Source of the DNA: Collybiopsis luxurians FD-317 M1
Lineage: Eukaryota; Basidiomycota; Agaricomycetes; Agaricales; Omphalotaceae
Direction: 5' to 3'
Length of the DNA: 64,000 bases
NCBI GenBank assembly: GCA_000827265.1
Contig: KN834790.1
Location: forward strand, 353,513-417,512
Shown: one piece after another, positions 11,850-24,427 of the stretch
Position numbering within the stretch: the first letter of the stretch is position 1
Layout of the letters: each line of letters opens with the position of its first letter
The notes under the pieces: generated by a model
What the model saw: only the letters and a program-made list of their open reading frames with translations
Databases searched by the model: none
What the model was told of the DNA's origin: nothing
Translations under genes and position numbers: made by a program

Positions 11850-14542
11850 ATGTCTTCCCTTGAAGTTATCGAAGCTCTCAGTCCTGGGAGCCAACAGTCC
11901 AACCTCAATAAGTTTACTGCTAGCTACAAGGCCGCCAACAGTAATTTCGTCGATCTCCTCACATACCCTTTTCTACAATCCATCGTTCTTGTCGAGGGCA
12001 ACAAGGATCTGCGTACAATTGTAGTTGACGGCAACTCGAGGTTTGGTCAACTGTGCATAACCGACACCTCAATTGCGCGGCAGGTCATTAACTACGCGAA
12101 GACCATCCCTGGGTTACTGCATAACTTGACCGTTGGCGGTTACGCCACCACCTACAAACCTGTGGTTGCTCAGTACGTCGCCCAGGCATTGGCTAGCACC
12201 AATGGTAACGAGCAGTTCTTTGAGAGCGTGGGTGCCAGTCTCTGAAAAATAATGCAACTTGTACCCTGATTTGATAACTAGTTCCAAACTCGTCTCTTCC
12301 TTCTTGACAAGCAAATCGCGCTCGTAACAAGCCAGATCGCTGACCTCACCACTCAGATTGAGCATGTCAACGACGAGCTTGCGCAAACTAATGTAAGCAG
12401 AGTAATTAGAGATATCATTAAAGTAAGCTCAGGTTACGCACCAGAGGTTGACCAACTGAGCGGGATTTTTAGGCTCTCTTTAAGCTTTCGGATTCAAGCG
12501 AAGACAGGGATATCCAGATCGCCGCTCTTCTGAATGTTGGCCTTGAAACCCTCAAGTCGAAATTCAGCCAACTTTGGCCTGACCGACGGCGTCTCGAAGA
12601 GCTCATCAAAGGCCTCACCACTCTCAAGGATAACCTTTCCACTGTAAAAGCTCTTTTCACTGCTCTCAGCAGTTCACTCACAGGTATTATCTCTGATACC
12701 AAGTCCCTACTATATCTCTGGAGTGATGTCCAAGCTCACCTTGGAAGGGTCGAAACCGTTGAAAGAAGTTTCACCTCCCAGGAGATACAACAGATTGCAG
12801 ACAAGTGGGCGAAGGCTGAGCAGGCTGCAGAGGAGTATATTGAAGCCGTTACAAGCTCGGGGGCTACAAAAGCACCTTCCATACAGTCATTGCTCAAGAC
12901 AATGGCAGCCCGCAGCTCTACTCTAGTGTCCAGAATCCCTCGTACCAAGGCTGAGCTCAGGATAGCTGAGCTCATCGCTTCTCTTGGCCCAGAGACCAGG
13001 ACCGCTGCAAGAGGACGCTAGTGGGTGAACTCGATATGTTGGATGCCTTCAGCCTTACTGACATGCAGGGAATGAAGCACATCTTCCTTGTCATCTTCTA
13101 ATCTGAGAGATGAAAACTCGGACATGATCTTAAATGCAGCAGGGTCAGTCTGGCTGGATATCCTTTAACACTCACGCTCATCATTTGTGTTTGCACATGC
13201 CTCAGACCTCCGAAAGAGACCCAGGCTGTTCTGGATGACATGGCACTTCAAACCTCTGGCGTGATGAAACAGTTCAATGTATGGCTCAAATTCTCCTTCT
13301 CATCTCTTGCTTATTCTACTTTATGCCAGGACCTGCTCCAACTTCCATACCTGAATCAACTCCAAGTCAACGACCCCAATAAACCGTCCGAAAAGATCAA
13401 CCTTCAGGATATGGTCTTAAACTACCAGAAGGTTCAATTACCATCCAAATTTTGTCAATACTGGTGCAAAACACTCACCGATATCTTCATTGATAGTTAT
13501 ACTGGGATCTGCAGCAAATGACAATCCCTGTTGCTCAAGACCTCCAAAGCTATTCAGATATAGTGCTCGCCCTCTTGCCAATGCTCCCAAATGAGATATC
13601 GGTAGAAACATACCTCGCAGCCCACAAAGGACTTGCAAACGACTTCAAAGTTCAAGCGGATGAGATTTACAAGGAGAGGTTTGAGTTATCATTCATGTAT
13701 GCAATGCTCTAGCTCACCATACTCACTATCCAGCTCCAAGTACAAGGACCATTGGGATAAGGCCATAAAGGCCGTCCTTGACACTATTGATGAGTGTAAG
13801 AAAAACATCGAAGCGTAAGCACTTACTATTGTTCACATGTGCAGTTTACACCGCTGAGTATATACTGGCTTGCTCAGTTGGGAGAAGACAGTAGATCAAC
13901 TCAGCGAGGAGGTTAAACAACAAACACTCTATGCAATCCTTTATGCTGTCGGTGCGATCTTGATCTTCGCTGCCTCAGCTGTGGTTCCAGGGGGTAGTGA
14001 GTATCCTTTTCCTTATTGCCCTTTACATTATGTCTGAAGGTGACTATGAACAGTGCTTGTTACTGGTGGTCTGCTGCTTGGTGGTTCTGCACTGCTGTTT
14101 ATGTCCCTTAAAACCCTTGTTGAGATTGGCGAAGTAAGTTTTGCATCAGGATGCATGAGTGAACAATGATTTGAATGAATTTGTAGCTAAACCAGGCTAT
14201 TAGTGAGCTAAAGATTAGAATTGCCACTGCCAGAGACACCCAGGAGAAACTTGAAACGTGAGTCCTCTTCTTCTTATATTCCATTTAGTGCTAAGCAAAG
14301 TCAGTTTGCTGCCATACATGCAAAAGATAGCTGATAGCCTGACTGGCATAACGGATGTCTGGAGTGATATCTCCAAGAACTTGAATGATGTGTCGGCTTG
14401 GAACTTACTGCTGTCCACAGAGGGACAGCAACTCCTTGACAGCTTGAAGCCAAAACTTATTCAGAGTTGGACCGACATCAAGAATGCCTCGCAGAAGTAT
14501 ATCGATATTATCACAGGTCAGACTCGCGATATGCACAAATGA
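11850..14542 (+). pseudogene. Putative two-unit alpha-helical pore-forming protein A, one in-frame stop
   Basis: Paralogue of gene B with all eleven exons in place: 11850-12227, 12282-12392, 12473-13020, 13206-13278, 13330-13431, 13497-13684, 13734-13814, 13878-13996, 14054-14133, 14187-14257, 14305-14542. Exon phases match B throughout and the spliced length is 1989 nt. The start MSSLEV is shared with B and preferred over an upstream in-frame ATG. The only lesion is at the exon 3/4 junction: B reads CGC CGG, A reads CGC TAG (13019-13021), and splicing at GTGGGT gives TAA, still a stop. Translation would end near codon 345, before the hydrophobic hairpin encoded by exons 8-9, so a truncated product could not form the predicted membrane segment. 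No neighbouring in-frame splice site avoids the stop. Otherwise the frame is clean, which points to a recent loss, a polymorphism or an assembly error. Confidence 0.75.
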
Positions 14543-14838
14543 CCAGAACCTTTCTTTCGTTGCTATACTTTGGCGTTGATATGGGTTTCCTCTAATTTTG
14601 CCTGAAATATAAACAATGCTTGACTGCTAGTACACCTGTTCCCGCTTCTATGATTTATTCTCCAGAACTAGCTCTCAGTCAGACACTATCATGCCAGTGT
14701 TTTACTGGGGAGGCAATTTACTAAAAATAATCTCACCAGTATATGTCTTTCGACAATGTCAGATACTACTGGCCATTCATAGTAATGCTAAACTGTATTC
14801 AATTTATGAAATATAATCTCTGACATCCTTTAGCGATC

Positions 14839-17180
14839 ATAAACAAAGTGCCGATTCTATTTGAACTTCTGATACTACGAGCTTTATTCAGCACCGTCAT
14901 GCTCGCTTCCGAAAAATATGGAGGAATTGGGATTCGGTACGCTTTCGGAAGGCACGACAGCACCGATATTACCCAATACAGCCTTACCGCTGATATCATT
15001 AATTCCCAACTACACGCTACCCGAAACAACCTAGATCACTAAACAATTACTTAAATGAATGTTACAGTACGAAAATCCCATCGGAAATAATAGAAGCTCA
15101 TCGAAAGCCGCACCGGCTCAGAGTCTATGTATGCCAGCAAACCAAACCACAATCAGACCCACCAATCATAGCTGCATCAATCATCGCTGTATCGTTCTCG
15201 ACCCTGGGCCTGAGGGATTATGATGTTAGTACGTGCATGATGACGTAACCGTTTGGCGATTCGTCCGTTTACCCGAAGAACATCAGAGTTCTTTCTTGTA
15301 CTAAAAGAAACAGCGTTTTATTGACGCTAGCGATAACCAAAGAAAGCAGTGAAGGTGGCGATAAAACACGAAACCGAAGAACCTCGACATTGACGGTGGG
15401 ACTCGTTGGAGAAGGAGCAAAGACTGAGGCCTGAGGCCTGGTGGTTTTCCGGTATGCGATCACTCCTCACATTCTTATCTGGGTCGGATATTTTTATCAG
15501 AATACCCAAACTAGTGCACTATGAGGCTGAACTGTTAGTAGATTTTATCAGCGTCTTTACCGTTGAATCGGTTCTCTGCCTTTGACCTTCCCTTCAACTT
15601 TGCTGTGCTTAACCTCCGCTATTCCTCGATGTCCCGGCCCGAAATGCGTCAATGAAAATCTTCGCATCGTATTCATCATGCTATGTATATTCGATACGAT
15701 AACTCAGGATTTCCGAAGGCTAAACCATTTGTGGCGTGCCCTAATCTCAGCGCGTACTCACCTCAATCGGCAGGCAGAAAGAATCCTTGTCAGGGCGTTG
15801 GAATTCACTGGGCTTCTTTATGCCTAAGAAGATACGGATCCGGGACTTGAATGTACACCGGTCGTCTTCTTCATCGTGTCTCTTCTTTCTTAAAGTTATC
15901 AGGCTGCTTGATCACTCATGGACGGTCGAGTTTATTGAAGGTTGTAACGGTTTGAACCGGTCAGTAGGCGCTGTATTCCTTGTGCCGCTTCCAAGGCGTG
16001 TCCCATTTTTGTCGTATGCAATGTTTTGCTCTCTCTCAGTTGCTGGATGGTGAAATATCTATCTCGACTATGTTCTTTTTCGTCATTTTTTATTCTGATT
16101 TGATGCATGCAACAGAGATTTTAGAATATCGGTTCGAGTACCTGTTTGCCTGACACCAGACTACTCAGAATGACATTTGAGATCTCCCTGGATCCACTGC
16201 TTTCCCGCAAGATGGTTCAATAGAAGCGAGGAGATAGCATAACTCATTCAGGATGTGCGGGACACCTGCGGCCGAATCAAAGGCTGAACTTTGGATCTTA
16301 GGTTTGACTTGCATTCGGACCTGTACTATGTTATTCTACTTCCATATCCTTTTTTTCTTCTTTCGACTGATTGGTGGAATGCAGGTAATAGAAGCGTATA
16401 TAGTTTAGAGCCACCGATAATTCTGCGGGATTTTCCTTATTTTTATGGGACTAACTCTTCCAGCCCCCCGTCCAGCTCGCAAACTCAAATTGCTCGCGGC
16501 GTTCGTGAGTACTAGATGGATCTGAGACTTCACAAGTAGCTGCGAGTCTTACATCTATCTTGGAATTATTCTCAGATCTCAGTACTCGTGTATTTGTACT
16601 CTACCCATGACTCAACTACTGTCTCGGGCTGCGGTCTACCTTCCCCTCCGGTGTTTACGCTAGGAGTTGGTTGAGCTCGCCGAGGTCTGCACGGGCAGAG
16701 CCGTGTATTTACCTGTCTGTCTGTCTGCCTACGCTCCGAGGATTATGGAATTTAAGTAAAATCCGACTTTCCGGATCTAGAGATAGCCAGAACGAAAAAT
16801 TGGAGCATTTTTCGCCAAAATTAAGCATTTGCCAGAAAAAGATACGGAACGACATACTCGCATATTGTAGTGAAGACGTACCTAGATGGGCCTGACCGTA
16901 TCGCATTAGCAGCATAGATCGCAAGGAGTCACCCCGATTATAGTCAGATCTCCACTATTTCTTACGACAGGCAAGAATTAACTTATCGAGTCCGGGCCCA
17001 TTTCATGAGTACTATAAGGTCCGTCAAACTGCATCCCACCACATCCGTCCTAACCCTAGCAAACATTCCTTTCTGGATTGCGGTCCCACTCTATCTATCC
17101 TAGCCTTAGCAGGCATTTTCGTCCCTGTCCATCAGAAAGACTGGTACAACGCCACCGGGAATACTCGTCATCGAAGAACC
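14839..17180. repeat. Dispersed repeat R, copy R2 (about 2.3 kb)
   Basis: Direct-orientation copy of R1 (2312-4515), lying 300 bp downstream of gene A. Its last about 150 bp (from ACATCCGTCC at 17041) match copy R3 rather than R1, so R2 is the most complete copy. No coding potential recognised. It separates the two segmental copies carrying genes A and B. Confidence 0.85.
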
Positions 17181-17877
17181 GAAAGTCAAAAGCAAAGTGT
17201 TGTTGAAAGAAATGTTCCGGAAGTTCCAGGTTCGCATGTTATCCAAACTAGCCATTTTTACCACGAACTTGGGGAACGACGGGTAAGGCTGAAGCTGGGA
17301 TCTTTTCCAACAAACTAACCTTTCAGCATTCAGGCAGCTCGGCAAACAAGTAGTTAGGTCGAAGCAGTACTCACTTACCGTATGTATATGCCCTGCCGTT
17401 CAACCAGTCCTAAAACATTTTGTCTCTTTCGTCTTGTTGAGTTGGCTTTTCCATGTCGGACATCTCAAATATTTGATTTCGATCTCAACCGATCAGTCTC
17501 TATTCCGGTTTAGCATTAGGGCACCTAGGGTCCAAGGAGGGTGGAACCAGGAAATAGGAACATAGTGAAGCCAAGTGTCAGGAGTACCGTACTCCCGCAG
17601 TTTATGTCTTACATCCAGTTGAGTTCTGGAAGGTTTTGCAATTGCATTTCCTTCTCAACCAAGAATGCGGCTAGGGTTTCTGGAAAGTGGGCAAAGAAAA
17701 TTCCAAATTTGTTCCATTTTCATGCAGTCCCCTGTTGCCACTGTTGAGGCAAGATTACGAATCAACAACCTTCATTGTTATATACATGCTTATCCAGGTA
17801 CTATTTTTCGCTATATACGACGTTCATGTGACACAAAAGTATTTTTTGAGGTGTAATCGGAAATTAATCACCATTTA
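17181..17877. other. Interval without recognised gene
   Basis: Short frames only, on both strands, with no domain signal and no paired splice sites that would extend them. It lies between repeat R2 and the decayed pore-former fragment D. Confidence 0.4.
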
Positions 17878-18290
17878 TTGATATTCGCAAGAGGTTGTCC
17901 CAGTTAGCCTTTGCTTGACTTGCTAGAGCCCCAGCAGTAGCAGGGACATTGTTGATTATTTTCAACAACGTGGCAAGATTGTTTGCTTACTGTGTCAAGC
18001 TAGACCATGAGGCAGTAAGGTCAACGATAGTGCCAGTGCTGTCTCTACAGTTCGATATCTGAATTGCGAGGATATTGATTCAATCTACATCATTGCTCAA
18101 GAGTAGGTAAAGGGCGGTGATGAGGGGCCCAATTCCAGGGATCCACTACGATGACAGGACATTAGACATATCTGTCAGATTGTAGAGCCAGACGTACCGA
18201 TATCGACAAATAGTACTTAAGTTTCTCCAGGTGCGCAATGTACTGGACTTGGGCGTCACTCATAGCCAACTGTAGCCCATTGTCTCATTG
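17878..18290 (-). pseudogene. Decayed C-terminal fragment (D) of the pore-former-like family
   Basis: Read on the minus strand, this matches the last two exons of gene C. An exon 12-like block ends in YYLSIS and a GTACGT donor. It is followed by an intron with the same TCTGACAG/G-type words, then an exon 13-like block starting WIPGIGPLITALYLL, where C has WIPILGPIIAALYLL. Further on, LTASW and the terminal W-x-x-L region are recognisable. The second block has in-frame stops (a TGA soon after the hydrophobic stretch and a TAA later) and the 5' end is lost at about 18290. Retention of the intron shows a genomic duplicate, not a processed copy. Confidence 0.75.
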
Positions 18291-18560
18291 ATAATGAACC
18301 ATTTCACTTATATACCACATACAACAGGTTACGATTGTTCACCACCATATGTTTTCCTCCTGTCCACTAGCCATGTCACCTATAACTCATATACTTACAC
18401 CCTTCTGTACACTTCTGCCACCTTCTGTAACCTTCCAGAGCTCCATAGTCAGTAGTATAAGTAGTGTACACTTGTAGAATATTCCTTAGCTTCAATCTCA
18501 TCTATCCTCCTGTACTCTCTTGCTCAATACAACTCTCTTCACTTATTCTTGACATGACGC
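18290..18560 (+). mobile_element. Candidate solo LTR
   Basis: The stretch starts TGATAATGAACC, contains a TATAAGTAGTG promoter-like word, then a CT-rich leader with CTCAATACAACTCTC, and ends TTCTTGACA. This is the usual look of a fungal LTR (TG...CA, TATA box, short U5). It begins where fragment D stops. No clean target duplication or partner LTR was seen, so the call is tentative. Confidence 0.35.
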
Positions 18561-18649
18561 CTGACTAAGACAGTATTATTGAGGGCCTTTGCTGCTATAT
18601 CTCAGTAGTTGAAGTACAGTTGCTGACACACTTACAGACGATGTCTTAC

Positions 18650-21600
18650 CACTACTCTAACCTCTAAAAGGCAGCGACGCAATGCCACCTCCTAAAGCAA
18701 AAGTAGCCTGGAATTTTATTGCAAACTTACTTAGGCAGGCACTCTTTTCTCTCATACTTACTCAAGTTGAGATCCAGAAATTTAGGGAGTTTGTGAGGGT
18801 AGTGGGGAATTAATCGTCTTGAAGACATTTGCTGGAAGATTCTTGGATTTCAACACTGACTACAAGCTTCTAAATTTATTTCGTACGCCGATAGTACTCA
18901 GGCATGCTTTATTAAACATCGAAGCATGTGACAACAATGTTAAGCTTCATTCAACTTTTCCTCACTAGTGACTAGGTCAGGAGACTGTGATGAGCTTTGG
19001 ATGAGCTAAGTTATTCGGGATTCTTCGTTACGAATTGCTCTAAAAGATATGCCTGTAATCAGGGGGTCGTAGTATTATTTCTGGCATTCAACTTTGGGGT
19101 ATCAATATATTTAGAATAATTCACAGACGAGATTCTTTGCATGTGAGTGCAGGACGAATAACCTTTTTGTGAAATAAATCCACCTTCAGGTCCGATATTT
19201 CCTGCAATTACACCCGAAGCCCGAACGGTATGATATCCTATAGTTAGGACATGGAATTATGCATTACGGCATGAACCTCAAAATTTAAAGTTTAAGGGGA
19301 TCAGAGATTCATACGAAAAGTAGATGATCTGACTCATGTGTACGATCTTCATTTACATCTCAGCTTCTATAAATATTTTTAACTCCCTCGGATACCATTC
19401 CGCCGAGCGAAAGTCTTTCCCCATTCACTGTGAATCTACGGTCATCCAAGTTCACACAACTTCCTCTGAGGCCAGACGTCATCTGAGAAATTAGATTTCA
19501 GTACAAAAAAGATTAGTTTGGGCTGGATTTGGGTTTCAATTGGGAAAGTCAAAATATAAAGGTCTCAGTGAAACTTCAGAAAAAATTATCTACAAAATCT
19601 TATTTTTGTCTGCTAGCTATGTCTTCTCTCGAAGTTATCCAAGCTCTCGGTCCTGGTAACCAGGTCTCCAACCTCAATAAGTTTGCTGCTAGCTACAAGG
19701 TCGCCAACAGCAATTTCGCCGATCTTCTTACATACCCTTTCCTGCAGTCCATCGTCTCTGGCGAGAGAGGCAACCAGGATCTGCGCACCATGGTCGTTGA
19801 CGGTAGCGCGAGGTTTGGCCATCTGTGCACAACCGACATCTCGATTGCCCGGCAGGTCATCAGCTATGCGAAGACAGTCCCCGTGTTACTGCCTAACTTG
19901 ACCATCGGCGGTTACGCGACCACCTACAAACCTCTGGTTGCTAAGTACGTCGCCCAGGCATTGGCCAGCGCCAATGGCAACGAGCAATTCTTCGAGAGTG
20001 TAAGTGCTAGTATCTCAGCAATGAAGCGGCTTGTTCCCTGATTTGAATATTGTTGACCAGTTCCAAACTTATCTCATCCTTCTCGACAAGCACATCGCCC
20101 CCATGACAGGCAAGATCACCGACCTCACCACTCAGATTGATCGAGCCAATGAAGAGCTCGCGCAAACTAATGTAGGCCGAGTAATTGGAGATATCATCAA
20201 AGTAAACTCAGGTTGCGCACCACAAGTTGACTAACTGACCGGGATTCATAGGCTCTCGTTAAGCTTTCGGATTCCAGCGAGGACAGGGATATCCAGATCG
20301 CCGCTCTTCTAGACGTTAGTCTTGAAACCCTCAAGTCGAGCTTCAGTCAACTCTGGTCCAACCAACAGCATCTCAAAGAGCTCATCCAAGGCCTTACCAT
20401 CCTCAAGGATAACCTTTCTGCCATCCAAAACCTTTTCACTGCACTTAGCAATTCACTCGCAGGTATCATCTCCGACACCAAGTCCCTACTTTATCTCTGG
20501 AGTGACGTCCAAGCTCACCTTGGAACGGTTGAAACCGTCGACAGGAATTTCACCGCCCAGGAGATACAACGCATTGCAGACCAATGGGCGAAGGCTGAGC
20601 AGGCTGCCGCAGAGTATATTAAAGCTGTTACAAGCTCTGGCGCTACAAGAGCACCTTCTCTACAGTCATTGTCCAAGACAACGGCAGCTCGCAGTTCAAC
20701 TATAGTGCCCAGAATCCCTCGTACCAAGGCGGAGCTCAGGATAGCTGAGCTGATTGCTTCTCTTGGCCCTGAGGCCCGAGCAGCTGCAAGAGCACGCCGG
20801 TGGGTGAGCTCAAATATTAAATACCTTCAGCTTTTCTGACGTATAGAGAGTAAAGAACATCTCCTTCGTCATCTTCAAATCTAAGAGATGCAAACTCGGA
20901 CTTTTTAAATGTGGCAGGGTCAGTCTGGTTTATTATCCCTGTATCACTTACGACCATATTGCTTCATGTCTGCACAGACCTCCAAAAGATACCCAGGCTG
21001 TTCTGGATGAGATGGCACTTCAAACCTCTGGCGTAATGAAACAATTCAATGCAAGTGGCTCAACTTCTTCTTGTTGTCCCTTGCTTATTCTTTTTTATAT
21101 GCCAGGACATGCTCCAGCTCCCATGGTTAAATCAGCTCGAAGTTAACGACCCCGATAAGCCATCCCAAAAGATCATCCTTCAGGAGATGGTCCTGAACTA
21201 TCAACAGGTTTAGTAGTCATTAACTTTTGTTATTGGTGGGGCAGAAATTACTGACATGTATCCACAACCGTAGTTGTACTATCAGCTGCAGCAAGCGACG
21301 GTTCCTGTTGCTCGAGACCTCCAGAGCTATTCCGAAGTAGTCCTCTTCCTCTTGCCATTCCTTGTAGCATCAAACAGTGCCGCGCCACCAGAAATCGGTT
21401 TAGATACATACCTCGCCGCCCATGTGGGACTTGCCATTGATTTCAAGAAGCAGGCTGATAAACTCTATGAAGAGAGGTTCAAGTAACCATTTACTTGTGC
21501 AATGCTCTATCTCACGATACTTGTCATCTAGCCTCGAGTACCAGAACCGCTGGAATAAGGCAATAAACGCCGTTATTCAAGCTGTTGATGACTGCAAGAA

Positions 21601-22440
21601 AAACATTGAAGAGTAAGTACTAGCTATTGCTCATACGTGCAGCGCTGAGTATAGACTGACTTGAGTGCGAACTTTCAGCTGGGAGCAGGAAATAGATGAT
21701 CTTAGCGAGCAGGTCAAACAGCTGACGCTCCAAGCAGTCCTTCTTAGCATCGGGGCCATCGTGATCTTCGCTGCCTCAGCTTTGCTGCCAGGAGGCAGTC
21801 AGTATCCTTTTGCCTATTATGTTTTCTATTATATTCAATGTTGACTATAAACAGTGCTATTTACGGGTGCTCTGGTATCGGGTGGTGTTTCATTGTTGAC
21901 AATGACCATAGAACGCATTATACAAATTGCCAATGTAAGTTTTCCTTTGGAATGCATGAACAAATGATAACTTCGAATGAATTTTTTAGTTAAACGCGGC
22001 CATCAGAGAGCTAAAGTCCCGAGTTGATCTTGCCAAAGATACTGTTCGAAAACTGGAAACGTGAGTTTTTTACAACTTGGTCTTCATTTAGTGCTAACCA
22101 AGACCAGCTTGCTACCATTGATGGAGAGAGTAGCTCAGTCCCTGACAAGTATTACCAATATTTGGAGGGATATCTCTGAGAACCTAGACGACGTGACTTC
22201 TTGGAACGTACTATTAGCTGCAAATGGAACCGCAATCCTCGACGCTGCGAGGCCAATACTTATAAACGCCTGGGCCAACATCAGGGGTGCCACGCAGAGG
22301 TATATAGATATCATCACCGGTCAGGCTCGCAGTCCGGCAGTCTACAAATGACCTCAGATTATCCTTGATTTTTTATCCTTGTATGTTTCGCTCGAATTAG
22401 CTTTAAAATCGGAAAAATAAATGCATGACCGCTACTACAC
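18650..22440. repeat. Segmental duplication, right copy (carries gene B)
   Basis: Direct repeat of 10590-14640, covering about 970 bp of 5' flank and the whole of gene B. It lacks the MITE of the left copy. A TATA-like TCTATAAATATTTTT at about 19365 is conserved in both copies upstream of the coding start. Confidence 0.85.
19619..22351 (+). CDS. Putative two-unit alpha-helical pore-forming protein B (672 aa)
   Basis: Eleven exons: 19619-19999, 20061-20171, 20252-20799, 20978-21050, 21106-21207, 21274-21482, 21532-21612, 21679-21797, 21855-21934, 21990-22060, 22108-22351. They splice to an uninterrupted 672-codon frame; intron 4 uses a GC donor where A has GT. The protein is almost all helix. 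A hydrophobic hairpin at residues 521-558, turning at LLPGG, sits between two coiled-coil stretches, which is the layout of alpha-PFTs such as ClyA/Hbl/XaxA. A C-terminal pattern (IW-x-DI...L at 610, W647 plus AxxxY657) recurs at LW-x-DV (246) and W276...Y286. The chain therefore seems to consist of two related units. No signal peptide. Membrane lysis is inferred from fold pattern only; the target is unknown. An ordinary coiled-coil membrane protein is the alternative. Confidence 0.7.
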
Positions 22441-22951
22441 TTGTTCCTATTCTGATCACTCATTTTCAAGACAGCTATATTGGTGTCTCAATGGGAAGGT
22501 ATTTTCTGCTAACAAACTAAAAATAATTTCACCGGCGTATATCATCAGATACTGACTATGTATAGGATGAGTAAATTGATTCCTATGATGTACAAACCCT
22601 GAGCTCCTTTTTCAATCTCAATGTCTGGGATGTATTGCATTCTGAGTTGCATGTAGTCCAAATTCGGCGTAAGATTCAACGCTTTGACTAGCTATATAAA
22701 GCAAAGCCACTCGGTCTCCGGCCACGGTCAGGGTCGGGCACATGGTCCCGCCCGCCGGACTCCCGAATTTCGAATTTCTCTTTTGTCCTCAACATCCACC
22801 TTCAACCTTGAACGTTCTTGCCACTGGTCGTCCTCACTTGAGCGACGGCTGCAAGAAGGTTTAGAAAAGGCTCTGGATCGCCCAACAAACATTCTTGGCT
22901 CTTTGTCTCTTCACAAAGCTCCACAAAGCCCCACAAAAAAAAAGGTGAAGC

Positions 22952-24085
22952 ATGCGAATTTTGTTCGTCAGCGGTTTTTCTGCAAACACTCGCGCCCGTG
23001 AGCTTGCGTATGAGTTTGAAAGGTATGTCTGCTACTTATCTGCTTCATTAAAGTCTTTAAATTGGCAGTGCTTTCGACCCTCTTTATCTTGAGCGCGATC
23101 TTCTCACACAATGCAATCTGTTTTTGTTTAGGTTTGGCCCTCTAATCCGTTGTGATGTACCTGCCCCCCGCCACTCGCATTCAAGAACTGCACCGTGAGT
23201 TTTTGAAATGAATTCAATTTCTGAATATTTTCGTTCGTTTTGCTGCTTGCATGTACTGCAAAGAGTCGAGGTTATAATAGCGACAATTATTCTATCCCAA
23301 CGAACGGGATACTTCTATTACGATTTTTCTTTCAACATTTTTCGTCTGTCTCTATCTACGGCATACCTGCTATCGATTTCACGGCGACTCAACGAAGATT
23401 TCTCGATTTCGTCTTCAACAGCTATGCTTTTGTGGAGTTTCAGAGTGGCCGCGACGCTGAAGAAGCGTATCGTGACATGTATGTGATCGTGCAATTGTTT
23501 GGCTGTCGTTTCCGCTCCAGCTAACTTTCTTTTTTTTTTGACTGTTAAGGCATGGACGGCACTTTGATGGATATCGACTGAGCGTTCAGGCGAGTAATCA
23601 TGAAGTGTTCCACAAGTGTCATTTTTGGCTTATTTTCAATTGTGTTTGTTTCAACAGTGGGCGAGAAGACCCCCATCTTCTGCCTGGCGTTTCGACGGTT
23701 CTGCGCCACCTTCTCGTTCCGACCGTGAATCCCGTGCCCGTTCCCGAAGTCCTCGTCGACGAGAGGATGATCGTATTAGAAGAGACAGGGATCCTGATTC
23801 CCGGTACGTTCACTTTTTCCCATGTGCATGATGAACTTTTCTAAACGCACCTCTAGAGAAAAGCGTCGAGATAGGTCGAGATCGAGAGACAGAGGAGGAG
23901 CTAGAACTCCCCCGCTACCTCCTACGACTGCCGAGGATGATGTTCGAGATGATTCCAGAGAGAACGGCAGAGACTACGAAGACTCTAGAGACGACAGAGG
24001 CGATGTAAAGGACCGTAGGGAGAGTCCTGGACATTACCGAGAAGAAAGTGCTCGGGATCGCAGGCGTAATGATGACAGGGACTAG
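22952..24085 (+). CDS. SR-type RNA-binding protein with one RRM (201 aa)
   Basis: Six exons: 22952-23022, 23132-23194, 23422-23478, 23550-23589, 23658-23803, 23857-24085. The N-terminal 75 residues form an RRM with RNP2 ILFVSGF and RNP1 YAFVEFQS; the rest is Arg/Ser/Asp-rich with RSRSPRRR and RDRSRSRDR stretches. This is the form of serine/arginine splicing factors (SRSF3/7-like) that act on pre-mRNA in the nucleus. Intron 4 begins with GC (CAG|GCGAGT). The gene lies 600 bp downstream of B and 340 bp upstream of a second RRM gene with the same intron positions and phases, so the pair is a tandem duplicate. Confident on family, less so on individual splice sites. Confidence 0.8.
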
Positions 24086-24427
24086 ACTAGAACCGAAGCT
24101 ACTGTCGCCCTCCTGAAGAAGCGTCGGCATCCAACCCTTCAGATGCCTAAATTTTGGACGATGATTTTGGCGTAAATACTTGTTCGTGAACGGTAGCCGC
24201 TTGATCTGTTCTATTTCTTGGACTGCTACTATATCCACTGTATATAACTGGGCTTCGTGGACATTTGTACACTGTTTATATATGTCCATTGAGGTTGGCT
24301 GAACAAACTCAGGTGGCTGTGCAGGATTTACAACCTCCGAACCCATTTCAGGATATGTTTGACTTCTTTTTCTTTCTGTCACCTTGTCGAGGTCCAGTCG
24401 GTATCAGGCTTGTCCAGTGCACTGGGA

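Larger units (their letters stand above)
10590..14640. repeat. Segmental duplication, left copy (carries gene A)
   Basis: The left half of a direct duplication whose right copy is 18650-22440. Similarity starts around CTAACCTCTAC before a short conserved ATGCCACC frame, continues through about 1.2 kb of 5' flank and through all exons and introns of genes A and B, and fades after the stop codon. The left copy differs by a 205-bp MITE-like insertion at 11213-11417. Confidence 0.85.

Noticed and set aside
12114..12386. Minus-strand frame in gene A
   Set aside because: Shadow of exons 1-2; the plus-strand exon phases agree with gene B throughout.
22684..23001. 105-codon plus-strand frame
   Set aside because: Overlaps the promoter and exon 1 of the first SR gene in another frame; composition is low-complexity and no domain is seen.
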